In this document: in pieces, positions 41,657 to 50,334 of the stretch
Position numbering within the stretch: the stretch's first letter is position 1
Layout of the letters: every line of letters starts with the position of its first letter
Source: Paracidovorax avenae
GTDB taxonomy: Bacteria; Pseudomonadota; Gammaproteobacteria; Burkholderiales; Burkholderiaceae_C
Direction: 5' to 3'
NCBI RefSeq assembly: GCF_040892545.1
Contig: NZ_CP156079.1
Location: 558,001-622,000 of the forward strand
Length of the DNA: 64,000 bases
Notes under the pieces: generated by a model
What the model was told of the DNA's origin: nothing
The model's input: only the letters and a program-made list of their open reading frames with translations
The model's database searches: none
Position numbers and translations under genes: made by a program

Positions 41657-42469
41657 CTACTGCAGGAAGCCCTGGAAGCCCGCGATCTGCTTGTCCGTGG
41701 GCCGGGCCACCGGCGCCAGCGCATCCGGCAGGGGCAGGTCGGACAGCAGCCATTGCACCAGTGTCCGCACCCCGAGCCGCGATGCCAGGGTGCCGGCGTC
41801 CTGCGACAGCGTCGCGCCCCGGTCGCCCAGGTCCTGCTGCGCGAGCGCGCGCGCAGCCTCCAGCAGCAGTGCCAGGCGGTCGCCGCCCGGGCCGGCCGGT
41901 CCCGTGTCCGGCAGCATGTCCAGGCGCCGTGCGGCCCGGGGAATCTCCGCCAGGCGCACCAGCCCCGCGATCAGCGCGGGTGCCGGCCGGGCGTTGTGGA
42001 AACCCCGCTGCGCATCCACCACCAGCCAGTCATGCTCCACGTCGATGTCCACGAGGCGGGGCAGGGGCGCCGTGCCGTCATCGGCATGGCCGGTCAGGCG
42101 CTGGAAGTCGGCGGTGCTGGCGAACACGTGCGTCAGCCGCCCTTCGACCAGCATGCGCAGCGTATGGTTGGCTGCCATGGCGTGGCTGGCCCCGGCCATC
42201 GATTCCAGCCGGATCAGCAGGCCGTGCATGGCCATGTGCAGCAGCGCCAGCGAGTTCATTCCGCACGAAAAACGCAATTGCGAGGACACCCACAGGCCCG
42301 AGGCCTGGGGAAAGCCTTCGTCCAGCAGCAGCGGCGGCTCCACGAGCGAGACCAGGCGCAGTTGCACGCCGGGCCGGCCCCCGCAGGACACGAGCCGGTT
42401 CGCGCCGGAGCGCCAGGCTGCCGGGATGGTGGATGGCTGGAGGGACGGGGTCAGCTGGGATGTGTGCAT
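41657..42469 (-). CDS. Hypothetical protein (270 aa), last gene of the 45-kb minus operon
   Basis: Not recognised. A soluble, Leu/Arg-rich protein without signal peptide or membrane segment. Features seen are a strand-rich N-terminal part (VSCGGRPGVQLRLVSLVEP), a Met/His-rich stretch (SLALLHMAMHGLLIRLESMA), and a helical C-terminus. Its start lies inside the preceding acetyltransferase gene (19-bp overlap), so the two are coupled. The operon begins at an imperfect PIP box near 45271, so a role in virulence or secretion control is plausible. Confidence 0.5.
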   Translation of the reverse strand: MHTSQLTPSLQPSTIPAAWRSGANRLVSCGGRPGVQLRLVSLVEPPLLLDEGFPQASGLWVSSQLRFSCGMNSLALLHMAMHGLLIRLESMAGASHAMAANHTLRMLVEGRLTHVFASTADFQRLTGHADDGTAPLPRLVDIDVEHDWLVVDAQRGFHNARPAPALIAGLVRLAEIPRAARRLDMLPDTGPAGPGGDRLALLLEAARALAQQDLGDRGATLSQDAGTLASRLGVRTLVQWLLSDLPLPDALAPVARPTDKQIAGFQGFLQ

Positions 42470-42939
42470 GGTGCCACCTCGGTGGATGGAGAAACGATGC
42501 CGCGCGCGCGGCGGCGGAAGGGGTAGGCGGTCTTGCGCGTACCGCCCTGGGGCTCGAGCCGGTAGAGCAGGTCGCCGTCGCGCTCGCCGGCGCGCTGCCA
42601 GCCGTGCCGGTCGAGAAAGCGCAGGCAGCGGCTGTTGTTCCGCTCCACCGCCACCGTGATGCCCGGCTGCAGCGCGAAAAGCCACGCCAGGGCCGGCTTG
42701 AGCAGCAGCGCCCAGCGCCCGTGGTGCGAGGGCAGCACGGCGATGTGTGCCTCCTCGCCGTCGAACAGGATGCCGCCGATGGGTTGGCCGTCGGCCTCGA
42801 AGCCGATCGACGGGCAGTCCGCGTAGAACGCCGCGAAGCGCTCGCGCGTCACGGTCTCCGTGTAGCCCTGGTCGCCATAGCGTGCGGCGTCGGCGTCGTA
42901 GAACACGCCGAGATCGGCGCGGTCTGTCAGTTTCAGCAT
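42451..42939 (-). CDS. GNAT-like acetyltransferase (162 aa)
   Basis: A small protein with the C-terminal signature of GNAT N-acetyltransferases: strand GITVAVERNNSRCLRFLDRHGW then QRAGERDGDLLYRL. The usual acetyl-CoA loop (R/Q-x-x-G-x-G/A) is replaced by LPSHHGRWALLLKPA, so the cofactor site looks degenerate. AGGGAG precedes the ATG. It could be a dedicated protein acetyltransferase or an inactive relative. It overlaps the next gene by 19 bp. Confidence 0.6.
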   Translation of the reverse strand: MLKLTDRADLGVFYDADAARYGDQGYTETVTRERFAAFYADCPSIGFEADGQPIGGILFDGEEAHIAVLPSHHGRWALLLKPALAWLFALQPGITVAVERNNSRCLRFLDRHGWQRAGERDGDLLYRLEPQGGTRKTAYPFRRRARGIVSPSTEVAPCTHPS

Positions 42940-42966
42940 GGGGTGCTCCCTGGTGCGGCCCGCCGG

Positions 42967-43353
42967 TCAGGCCGCCAGGGCCGCGGGCTCGTCCTCGGGT
43001 TCCATCTGCAGCAGCTGGCGCATTGCCTTGCGCACGTGCGGGTCGTCGCTTTCCAGGCACTGCTGCGCGTGGTAATGCCAGGTGGGGTCGCCCAGGATGT
43101 TCAGGCACAGGGCCTTGAGCTCCGGCGCGGTGTCCTCGCCCAGGGTGTTCAGGTACTGCAGCGCCTCGGTGATGTAGCCGCGCTGGATGGCGATCAGCAC
43201 CGGGAAGATCAGGTGCTCCTCGGTTTCGGGGCTCAGGGCGTTCATCTCGTCGAGCAGCGTCTCGGCTTCGTCGAGGCGGTCGTCGCGCAGCGCCTCCACC
43301 AGGCGCACGGCCAGGGCGGCGACGGGGTCATCGGGAAGTTGGGTTTCGTCCAT
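42967..43353 (-). CDS. HrpB1-like small TPR protein (128 aa)
   Basis: A highly acidic helical protein with helix-pair repeats (LVEALRDDRLDEAETLLDEM; FPVLIAIQRGYITEALQYL) and the motif GDPTWHYHAQQCLESDDPHV, the third instance of DPxW-x3-A-type sequence in the cluster. It lies 80 bp after the 565-aa gene. Small acidic TPR proteins next to large secreted-protein genes often act as class II chaperones for translocators (SycD-like, though shorter). That role is inferred. Confidence 0.55.
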   Translation of the reverse strand: MDETQLPDDPVAALAVRLVEALRDDRLDEAETLLDEMNALSPETEEHLIFPVLIAIQRGYITEALQYLNTLGEDTAPELKALCLNILGDPTWHYHAQQCLESDDPHVRKAMRQLLQMEPEDEPAALAA

Positions 43354-43433
43354 GGCTTGGCGTGCCTTTGCAAAGGAAGTGGATGGGGGCCGGGCGGGCG
43401 AACAAGGGCCGCCGCGCCCGGCGGCGGGCCGCG

Positions 43434-45131
43434 TCAGGCCCGGATCTGGTAGTGGCTGATCTGGGCTTCGATCTGCACCTGCAGCGTTGCCGCAGTGGAG
43501 CTGCCGCCCAGCGGGAGCTTGTCGGCGAGGCCCTGCTCCACGGTCTGGCGCGCGGCCACGCCGATGGCGCCCTGCACCGCGTCGAAGACGCTGCGCGAGG
43601 CCTGCTCGATGGGCTGCATCGCCGCGTTGCGGGTGATGGCCGCCAGGTCGCCTCCCAGGGTGCGGGCGTTGTTGCCGCCGCCCGCCAGGCCCTGCAGCAG
43701 GCGCTGTCCGATGGCCTCGGTGGCCTGGCGGGTGGCCTGGTCGATGGCCATCTCGATGGACAGGCCCATCTGCTGGCGGATGTGCGCGGCAGCGCGGCGC
43801 GCCATTTCCGCCGGGCCCTGTCCGGTGGGGGGGGCGCTGGTATCCGAGGCTTCCGACAGCGAGGCGAAGCCCTTGAGCGCTGATGCGTCCAGCTGGCCGA
43901 GCGCGCTCTGGATGGCTTCCAGGATGGTGCGTGCGATCACCTGCTGCACGAACTGGTCCACGGCGAGCAGGATGGCGCCCTTGGTGGCGGCCAGGGCGGT
44001 GGACGGTGCCATCGGCTGCACCGCGCCGTCCAGGCCGCGCTGGCGGCCCGTGAAGGCATGGTTCACCGCGGCGCCGGCCACGCCCGCGGCGGCGTCGGTG
44101 CCGATGGCGCCCAGGCTCGAGCCCAGGCCCGTGCCCGTGCCTGCACCCAGCGGCGACAGTTGCTCGTAGATCGCGCCCTGGACGGCGGTCTGCGCCGAGA
44201 AGTTCAGGCTGTTGAGCGCGGCGTCCGTGGCGGCGCCCTGCACGCCGCGCAAATGCTCGCCGGCCGTGGCGCGCGTGCCGTCGGCGCGGCGGCGGCCGGC
44301 AGTGGCCTGGAAGAGGGCGGCGTTCGCCGCGCTGTCGAAGGCGTTCGCCCCTGCTTCGCCGGCGCGCGAGTCGCCGTCGGGGTCCAGGGTCATCTGCACC
44401 TTCAGCGTGAGCGTGGACACCTGTTCCTGCGCGAAGCCGAGGGCGGCCGTGCGGGCCGTGTCCTGCACGGCGTGTTTGGCGCCCTGCAGCATGCCCGTGG
44501 CACCCGTGCCGCAGCCCGCGAAGCGGCCGGCACGCGATCCGCCCAGGCCGCCGCCCACCGCCGCGCCCACCATGTCGGTGGCCAGCGCTCCGAAGCGGGA
44601 GGTTCCGTGCGGGTCCAGCACCTTGGCCGCGAGCTTCGTGGCCTCCTGCCCGGCCAGCCCGATGGCGGCGTCCACGGCCATGCGTGCCATGTTCTTGGCC
44701 ACGCCGCCGGGGCCGAAGTTGGACGCCGTGTCCACCACCCCCATCGCCAGCTGCGTCAGGCCCTGGAAGGCCTTGGAGAAGTTGCCCTTGGCGATGGCCT
44801 TGGCCGTATTGACCACGCCGTCCTTGATGTTGGAGAGGCCTCCTTCCACGCTGTCCACGACGGAGTCGGCCAGCTTCTGCGCGGTTTTCTGCACCTTGTT
44901 CAGCACCTTGTCGAGCGCGCCGTCGAGCAGTGTGTTGGCCGCCATCGCCGCCGGCATGAGGTTCATGGCGCCGCGCGCCATGGTCATGGTGGCGTCGGCC
45001 AGGCCCTTGAGACCTTCGGCCGCGGCCTTCAGGTTCAGCGTGACGATTCCCTTGGCGATCTGGCCGACGCTATGGACGGCTTTTTCGATTCCCTTCCCTA
45101 TCGCCTGGAAGGCTTTCTTGATGGCACTCAT
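43434..45131 (-). CDS. Large Ala/Gly-rich helical protein (565 aa), candidate T3SS substrate
   Basis: Not recognised. The N-terminus is an amphipathic basic helix (IKKAFQAIGKGIEKAVHSVG). The remainder is rich in Ala/Gly/Gln/Thr with repeated helical pieces and many small-residue segments ([38 protein letters not shown]). There is no signal peptide and only one or two Cys. AGGAG precedes the ATG. An imperfect PIP box with proper -10 is about 100 nt upstream. The composition and following TPR gene suggest a secreted membrane-interacting protein (translocator or HrpK-like), but homology is unproven. Confidence 0.55.
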   Translation of the reverse strand: MSAIKKAFQAIGKGIEKAVHSVGQIAKGIVTLNLKAAAEGLKGLADATMTMARGAMNLMPAAMAANTLLDGALDKVLNKVQKTAQKLADSVVDSVEGGLSNIKDGVVNTAKAIAKGNFSKAFQGLTQLAMGVVDTASNFGPGGVAKNMARMAVDAAIGLAGQEATKLAAKVLDPHGTSRFGALATDMVGAAVGGGLGGSRAGRFAGCGTGATGMLQGAKHAVQDTARTAALGFAQEQVSTLTLKVQMTLDPDGDSRAGEAGANAFDSAANAALFQATAGRRRADGTRATAGEHLRGVQGAATDAALNSLNFSAQTAVQGAIYEQLSPLGAGTGTGLGSSLGAIGTDAAAGVAGAAVNHAFTGRQRGLDGAVQPMAPSTALAATKGAILLAVDQFVQQVIARTILEAIQSALGQLDASALKGFASLSEASDTSAPPTGQGPAEMARRAAAHIRQQMGLSIEMAIDQATRQATEAIGQRLLQGLAGGGNNARTLGGDLAAITRNAAMQPIEQASRSVFDAVQGAIGVAARQTVEQGLADKLPLGGSSTAATLQVQIEAQISHYQIRA

Positions 45132-45233
45132 CGGTAGTGGCTCCTAGTGGTTGACGTGGAAAAAAGCACCGGTGCACCAGGCACTTTCACCATCGGAGGG
45201 GGAATCGTGGATCGGTGGACCAACGCGGCTACC

Positions 45234-45295
45234 AATGTGCGGGGGCGGCCCGGCGCGGAAGGCCGGCCGTGCGATGGCATGTAAGAAGATGCGAA
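45234..45295 (-). promoter_or_regulatory. Imperfect PIP-box promoter of the 565-aa gene operon
   Basis: On the minus strand: TTCGC-N15-ATCGC (45271-45295; one mismatch in the second half), 31 nt, then CACATT (45234-45239), a valid YANNNT. Predicted start about 95 nt before the ATG at 45131. Confidence 0.5.
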
Positions 45296-45355
45296 GCGGC
45301 CGGGCCGCCGCCATGGCTGGCGGGCCCGGGGCGTGGCGCGCGCTGCCCGCCGGGT

Positions 45356-45368
45356 GATAATGCGGCGC
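45356..45368 (+). promoter_or_regulatory. -10 element of the trpG leader
   Basis: GATAAT (45356-45361) lies seven bases before the leader-peptide ATG at 45369, so the transcript would begin at or next to that ATG, giving a leaderless ORF as for the trpE leader. Confidence 0.5.
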
Positions 45369-45449
45369 ATGCTGTGTCCGCAGGCGTTCCCTTCCCGTCC
45401 CTGGCAGGCGACCTTTTCCGGTTTCCGCTGGCGCAAGCCTGCGCGCTGA
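45369..45449 (+). CDS. trpL: Tryptophan leader peptide upstream of trpG
   Basis: A 26-residue ORF with Trp codons at residues 12 and 21 and the ending GFRWRKPAR. The same WRKPA ending, and an identical 15-base stretch CTGGCGCAAGCCTGC, occurs in the leader before trpE. It is followed by GC-rich sequence with alternative pairings (CCGGGCGC at 45470-45477 with GCGCCCGG at 45518-45525) and a palindromic GGACCC/GGGTCC hairpin (45556-45569) just before trpG. It probably controls trpGDC by attenuation. Confidence 0.7.
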   Translation: MLCPQAFPSRPWQATFSGFRWRKPAR

Positions 45450-45595
45450 CCACCCCCTCGCGCCCCATGCCGGGCGCCCCCTCCCCCAGTCCGCCCGGAA
45501 AGCGCTGCGCCCGCCGCGCGCCCGGGTGCCGGAACCGTCCCTGGAAGGGGCCGACGGACCCGCGGGTCCCGCCCCGTCCGCAGAAGGAAGCACCC

Positions 45596-46165
45596 ATGCT
45601 GCTGATGATCGACAACTACGACAGCTTCACCTACAACATCGTCCAGTACTTCGGAGAACTCGGCGCGGAAGTGGAAGTGCACCGCAACGACGAGATCACC
45701 GTGGAGGAGATCGCGGCCCGCAATCCGCGCCACCTCGTCATCTCGCCCGGCCCGTGCTCGCCCGCGGAGGCCGGTGTATCCGTGGAGGCCATCCGCCACT
45801 TCGCGGGCAAGCTGCCCATCCTGGGCGTGTGCCTGGGCCACCAGTCCATCGGGGCGGCCTTCGGCGGGCGCATCATCCGGGCCCGCGAGCTGATGCACGG
45901 CAAGACCAGCACGATCACCACCACCGGCCAGGGCGTGTTCGCCGGCCTGCCGGAGCAGTTCACCGTGAACCGCTACCACTCGCTGTCCATCGAGCGCGAG
46001 TCCTGCCCCGGGGTGCTGGAGGTCACGGCCTGGACAGACGATGGCGAGATCATGGGCGTGCGCCACAAGGAGCTGCCCATCGAAGGCGTGCAGTTCCACC
46101 CCGAGAGCATCCTGACCGAGCATGGGCATGCCATGCTGAAGAACTTCCTTTCGACGAAGGCGTGA
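45596..46165 (+). CDS. trpG: Anthranilate synthase component II (glutamine amidotransferase)
   Basis: A 189-aa class I glutamine amidotransferase that delivers ammonia to TrpE. It has the N-terminal [20 protein letters not shown], the nucleophile Cys79 in GVCLGHQ, and the His/Glu pair in [16 protein letters not shown] precedes the ATG. It begins the trpGDC half of the pathway. Confidence 0.97.
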   Translation: MLLMIDNYDSFTYNIVQYFGELGAEVEVHRNDEITVEEIAARNPRHLVISPGPCSPAEAGVSVEAIRHFAGKLPILGVCLGHQSIGAAFGGRIIRARELMHGKTSTITTTGQGVFAGLPEQFTVNRYHSLSIERESCPGVLEVTAWTDDGEIMGVRHKELPIEGVQFHPESILTEHGHAMLKNFLSTKA

Positions 46166-46170
46166 CCGCC

Positions 46171-46671
46171 ATGGACGCATCCCTGGTTTCGCTCTTCGAG
46201 TTCAAGCGCTGGTCCAACGATGAGCTGCTGGCGCTGGGCATCGCCTCGCGCGACCAACTGCCCGCGGACGATTTCCGTACCTTCTCGCGGCTGCTGAACC
46301 ACACCCATCTCGTGGACCGGATCTTCCGCGCCCACCTCGCCGGCGATGCGCAGGGTGCGCCCGCGGCCACCCAGACCGAAGAAACGCCCGCGCTGGAGGC
46401 GCTGGTGCCCGAAGTCCGGGCGTGCGACGACTGGCTCGTGGCGTATGTGCAGGCGCTGGATTGGGCCCGCCTCGCCGAGCGCATCGCGTTCCGCTTCACC
46501 GACGGGGACACGGGCACGATGACTCGCGCCGAGATGCTGCACCACCTGCTGCTGCACGGCACCTACCACCGCGGCGCGGCGGGCCGCATCCTGGCGGTGC
46601 ACGGCGTGCAGCCGCCGCGCGATGCGATCACCACGTTCCTGCACCGTTTCGAGCCCGGGCGGCGCTGGTAG
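46171..46671 (+). CDS. DinB-family protein
   Basis: A 166-aa four-helix DinB/YfiT-like protein. Metal-binding His residues are seen in [12 protein letters not shown] and [15 protein letters not shown], the usual DinB pattern. Function is unknown; such proteins often act as small-thiol-dependent enzymes. It starts 5 bp after trpG and so is co-transcribed with it. Confidence 0.85.
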   Translation: MDASLVSLFEFKRWSNDELLALGIASRDQLPADDFRTFSRLLNHTHLVDRIFRAHLAGDAQGAPAATQTEETPALEALVPEVRACDDWLVAYVQALDWARLAERIAFRFTDGDTGTMTRAEMLHHLLLHGTYHRGAAGRILAVHGVQPPRDAITTFLHRFEPGRRW

Positions 46672-46689
46672 GCGAAGGAGGAAAGCGCG

Positions 46690-47364
46690 ATGCCGGATTT
46701 CCACCATCTCCTGCTGTTCATCGCCGCGGGCTGGCTGCTGAACCTCACGCCGGGCCCCGACGTCTTCTATATCGCCACGCACGCCCTGCGCTCGGGCGTG
46801 CGCGCGGGCATCGTGGCGGGCCTCGGGATCACGGCCGGCTGCTTCGTCCACGTGGCCGCCGCGGCGCTCGGCGTGGGGGCGCTGCTGGCCACGTCGGCCA
46901 CCGCATTCTCCGTGCTCAAGTGGGTGGGTGCCGCCTACCTGGTCTGGATGGGCCTGCGCATGCTGCGCGCCCGGCCGGGCGGCGGGCTGGCGGCCGTGGC
47001 CCGCTCGGCGGGCGGCTTTCCGGAGGACGCGGGCGCCCCGGCCGGCACCCCGCTGCGCCAGGTCTTCCTGGGCGGCTTCTGGACGAACGTGCTGAACCCC
47101 AAGGTGGCCATCTTCTTCCTGGCCTTCGTGCCGCAGTTCATCGCCCCGGGCGCGGAGCACAAGGCGCTCGCCTTCGTGCTGCTGGGCACGCTCTTCAACC
47201 TCAACGCCATTCCCGTCAACGTCGGCTGGGCCCTGGCCGCCGCCTGGATGGCGCGGCGGGTGTCGCTGGTGCAGCGGCGCATGCACTGGCTGGACCGTGC
47301 GGCCGGCGCGATGTTCGTCGGCTTCGGCATCAAGCTCGCGCTTTCCGAGCGCCCGGGTGCCTGA
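46690..47364 (+). CDS. LysE/RhtB-family amino-acid exporter
   Basis: A 224-aa inner-membrane protein with about six hydrophobic helices and the family start [20 protein letters not shown]. The family exports amino acids such as lysine, threonine or homoserine lactone. Being between trpG and trpD it might export an aromatic amino acid or intermediate, but this is a guess. An AAGGAGGA-type site is upstream. Confidence 0.88.
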   Translation: MPDFHHLLLFIAAGWLLNLTPGPDVFYIATHALRSGVRAGIVAGLGITAGCFVHVAAAALGVGALLATSATAFSVLKWVGAAYLVWMGLRMLRARPGGGLAAVARSAGGFPEDAGAPAGTPLRQVFLGGFWTNVLNPKVAIFFLAFVPQFIAPGAEHKALAFVLLGTLFNLNAIPVNVGWALAAAWMARRVSLVQRRMHWLDRAAGAMFVGFGIKLALSERPGA

Positions 47365-47399
47365 ACACTTCCCCGATTTCACGAATAGGCTTTATCCGC

Positions 47400-48437
47400 A
47401 TGTCCATCACCCCCCAGGAAGCGCTGCAGCGCACGATCGAACACCGCGAAATCTTCCACGACGAGATGCTGCACCTGATGCGCATGATCATGCGCGGCGA
47501 ACTCTCCCCCGTGATGACCGCGGCCATCGTCACCGGCCTGCGCGTCAAGAAGGAAACCATCGGCGAGATCACCGCGGCGGCGCAGGTGATGCGCGAGTTC
47601 TCCCGCAAGGTGGCCGTGGCCGACAGCACCCACCTGGTGGACATCGTGGGCACCGGCGGCGACGGCGCCAATACCTTCAACATCTCCACCTGCGCCATGT
47701 TCGTGGCCGCGGCGGCGGGCGCCAAGACCGCCAAGCACGGCGGCCGGGGCGTGTCGAGCAAGAGCGGCAGCGCCGACGTGATGGAGTCGCTCGGCGTCCA
47801 TATCGACCTGCCGCCCGAGGCCATCGCGCGCTGCATCGCCGACACCGGCATCGGTTTCATGTTCGCCCCCAACCACCACCCGGCCATGAAGAACGTGGCG
47901 CCCGTGCGCAAGGAGCTGGGCGTGCGCACGCTCTTCAACATCCTCGGGCCGCTCACCAACCCCGCCGGCGCACCGAACATCCTCATGGGCGTGTTTCACC
48001 CCGACCTCGTGGGCATCCAGGTGCGTGCGCTGCAGCGCCTGGGCGCGGAGCACGCGCTGGTGGTCTATGGCCGCGACGGCATGGACGAGGTGAGCCTGGG
48101 AGCGGCCACCATGGTGGGCGAGCTGAAGAACGGCGAGATCACCGAGTACGAGATCCACCCGGAGGACTTCGGCCTGGCGATGTCCAGCAACCGCGCCCTC
48201 AAGGTGGAGACGCCCGAGCAGTCGCGCGAGATGCTGCTGTCGGTGCTGCGCGGCGAGCCCGGGCCCGCGCGCGAGATCGTCAGCCTGAACGCGGGCGTGG
48301 CGCTCTATGCGGCGAACGTGGCTGCCACCATGGCCGACGGCATCGCGCGGGCCCGCACGGCCCTCGACTCCGGCGCGGCGCTCGCGCGGCTGGAGCAGCT
48401 GGTGGCGCGCACCCGGGCCCTGGCCGCGGGTGCCTGA
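47400..48437 (+). CDS. trpD: Anthranilate phosphoribosyltransferase
   Basis: A 345-aa enzyme joining anthranilate to PRPP. Signatures are [18 protein letters not shown] (PRPP loop), [16 protein letters not shown], and [20 protein letters not shown]. Length is normal. Followed by a 51-aa gene and trpC. Confidence 0.97.
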   Translation: MSITPQEALQRTIEHREIFHDEMLHLMRMIMRGELSPVMTAAIVTGLRVKKETIGEITAAAQVMREFSRKVAVADSTHLVDIVGTGGDGANTFNISTCAMFVAAAAGAKTAKHGGRGVSSKSGSADVMESLGVHIDLPPEAIARCIADTGIGFMFAPNHHPAMKNVAPVRKELGVRTLFNILGPLTNPAGAPNILMGVFHPDLVGIQVRALQRLGAEHALVVYGRDGMDEVSLGAATMVGELKNGEITEYEIHPEDFGLAMSSNRALKVETPEQSREMLLSVLRGEPGPAREIVSLNAGVALYAANVAATMADGIARARTALDSGAALARLEQLVARTRALAAGA

Positions 48438-48462
48438 GGCGCCAGCCGGCCGCAACCTCCCC

Positions 48463-48618
48463 ATGTGGCGCGACAGCGGAACCTGGATCGCCCTCGGCGT
48501 ATCCCTGCTATTCATCGTGGCGGGCATCGTGATGCACCGCGTCTTCATCCACATCCTGAAAAAAGGCGCCCCCGAGGGGCAGGCGCCCTCTTCGAAGAAA
48601 GCACCGGAACATGAGTGA
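48463..48618 (+). CDS. Small membrane protein between trpD and trpC (51 aa)
   Basis: A 51-aa ORF: short hydrophilic start (MWRDSGTWI), one transmembrane helix ([20 protein letters not shown]), and a Lys/Pro-rich cytoplasmic tail. It overlaps the trpC start by 8 bp, which supports translation. No known function. Its two Trp codons at positions 2 and 8 might make its translation sensitive to tryptophan supply. Confidence 0.6.
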   Translation: MWRDSGTWIALGVSLLFIVAGIVMHRVFIHILKKGAPEGQAPSSKKAPEHE

Positions 48619-49411
48619 CATCCTGAACAAGATCGTGGCCGTCAAGCGCGAGGAAATCGCGGCGGCACAGAAGAAGACGCCCCTGGCCGCCATGCGCGCC
48701 GATGCCGAGAGCCGCGTGCTCACGCGCGATTTCGAGGGCGCCCTGCGCGCGAAGATCGCCGCGGGCCAGGCGGCCGTGATCGCCGAGATCAAGAAGGCCA
48801 GCCCCAGCAAGGGAGTCATCCGCGAAAACTTCATTCCGGCCGACATCGCCCAGAGCTATGCGGAGGGCAACGGCAAGGTCAGCGCGGCCTGCCTCTCGGT
48901 GCTGACCGACCGGCAATTCTTCCAGGGCCAGCCCGACTACCTCAAGCAGGCCCGCGCGAGCTGCGCGCTGCCGGTGCTGCGCAAGGACTTCATGGTCGAT
49001 GCCTACCAGATCTACGAATCGCGCGCGATGGGCGCCGATGCCATCCTGCTGATCGCCGCCTGCCTGGAGGATGCGCAGATGGCGGAGTTCGAGGCCATCG
49101 CCCACAGCCTGGGCATGGCGGCGCTGGTGGAGGTGCACGACGGCGCCGAGCTGGACCGCGCCCTGAAGCTGCGCACGCCGCTGGTGGGCATCAACAACCG
49201 CAACCTGCGCACCTTCGAGGTGTCGCTGGACACCACCGTCTCGCTGCGCAAAGCGGTGCCGTCCGACCGGCTGCTGGTGGCGGAATCGGGCATCCTCACG
49301 CCGCAGGACGTCAAGACCCTGCGCGATGCCGACGTGCATGCCTTCCTCGTGGGCGAGGCCTTCATGCGGGCCCAGGAGCCCGGGGCGGCGCTGGCGAAGC
49401 TGTTTTCCTGA
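48611..49411 (+). CDS. trpC: Indole-3-glycerol-phosphate synthase
   Basis: A 266-aa TIM-barrel enzyme. It has [13 protein letters not shown] at the start, [15 protein letters not shown] (catalytic Lys region), [20 protein letters not shown], and [13 protein letters not shown]. It catalyses ring closure to indole-glycerol phosphate. It is a stand-alone TrpC, not fused to TrpF. Confidence 0.97.
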   Translation: MSDILNKIVAVKREEIAAAQKKTPLAAMRADAESRVLTRDFEGALRAKIAAGQAAVIAEIKKASPSKGVIRENFIPADIAQSYAEGNGKVSAACLSVLTDRQFFQGQPDYLKQARASCALPVLRKDFMVDAYQIYESRAMGADAILLIAACLEDAQMAEFEAIAHSLGMAALVEVHDGAELDRALKLRTPLVGINNRNLRTFEVSLDTTVSLRKAVPSDRLLVAESGILTPQDVKTLRDADVHAFLVGEAFMRAQEPGAALAKLFS

Positions 49412-49422
49412 TTCCTCCGGCC

Positions 49423-50151
49423 ATGAACCCTCCCGCGCACGAACCCTCCGCCCCGCCTTCGCAACTGCAGGGCGCCGATCCCGCCGACTGGCCGGTGGCG
49501 CCCGGCTGGCAGCCGCTGGTCGATGATTTCTTCGCGAGCGCGCGCGGGCAGGCGCTGCTGGGCTTCCTGCGCCAGCGGCTGGAGGCGGGTGCGGTGATCT
49601 TTCCGCCCCGGCCGCTGCGCGCCCTGGAGCTCACGCCGCCGGAGTCGGTGCGCGTGGTCATCCTGGGGCAGGACCCCTACCACGGGCGCGGCCAGGCCGA
49701 AGGGCTGGCCTTCTCGGTCGCACCCGGCGTGGCCCTGCCGCCCTCGCTGCGCAACATCTTCAAGGAGCTGCAGCGCGACCTGGGCACACCGTTCCCCGCC
49801 TGGCCCGAGCCGGGCGGCAGCCTCGTCAAATGGGCGAAGAACGGCGTGCTGCTGCTCAACACCTGCCTCACCGTCGAAGAGGCCCAGCCCGCAAGCCATG
49901 CGGGCAAGGGCTGGGAGCAGCTCACCGACGCGGTGATCCGCAAGGTGGGCGAGGGCGACCGTCCCGCGGTCTTCATGCTCTGGGGATCGCATGCGCAGTC
50001 CAAGCGGCCGCTCATCGACACCAGCCGCCACCTCGTGCTGACCGCCAACCATCCGTCGCCCCTGTCCGCGCTGAGGCCTCCCGTGCCATTCATCGGCTGC
50101 GGGCATTTCGGCCGGGCGCGCGAATTCCGCGAGCAGCGGGCGGCGAAGTAG
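49423..50151 (+). CDS. ung: Uracil-DNA glycosylase
   Basis: A 242-aa family 1 UDG. The water-activating loop VVILGQDPYHG, LLLNTCLTVE, and the minor-groove HPSPLSA loop are intact. It removes uracil from DNA in base excision repair. It sits 11 bp after trpC, probably in the same transcript. Confidence 0.96.
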   Translation: MNPPAHEPSAPPSQLQGADPADWPVAPGWQPLVDDFFASARGQALLGFLRQRLEAGAVIFPPRPLRALELTPPESVRVVILGQDPYHGRGQAEGLAFSVAPGVALPPSLRNIFKELQRDLGTPFPAWPEPGGSLVKWAKNGVLLLNTCLTVEEAQPASHAGKGWEQLTDAVIRKVGEGDRPAVFMLWGSHAQSKRPLIDTSRHLVLTANHPSPLSALRPPVPFIGCGHFGRAREFREQRAAK

Positions 50152-50219
50152 CGCGGGCCGCCTCGTCTCCCCTGCCATCGGCTGCGGCGAGGCGTTGGAG
50201 CTTGCCGGCCGGCGGACGC

Positions 50220-50280
50220 TTCGCGCAGATGCTCGGGGCTTCGTCTCCGGCCTGCGCTGTATCGCGCGCTGGCGCAGCAT
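50220..50280 (+). promoter_or_regulatory. PIP-box promoter of the XopP-like effector gene
   Basis: TTCGC-N15-TTCGT (50220-50244), 30 nt, then CAGCAT (50275-50280), a perfect composite HrpX promoter. It lies outside the core hrp cluster, behind ung, and points at the gene starting at about 50335. Confidence 0.82.
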
Positions 50281-50334
50281 GGAGCTCTCCCGGGTGCAGG
50301 CATCCGCGCAGGCTCGCGCGGTGTGCCCCCGCGG

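Noticed and set aside
9071..45368. Search for integrase, transposase, tRNA or att repeats marking island borders
   Set aside because: None visible at either border or inside the hrp region; insertion is inferred only from gene order.
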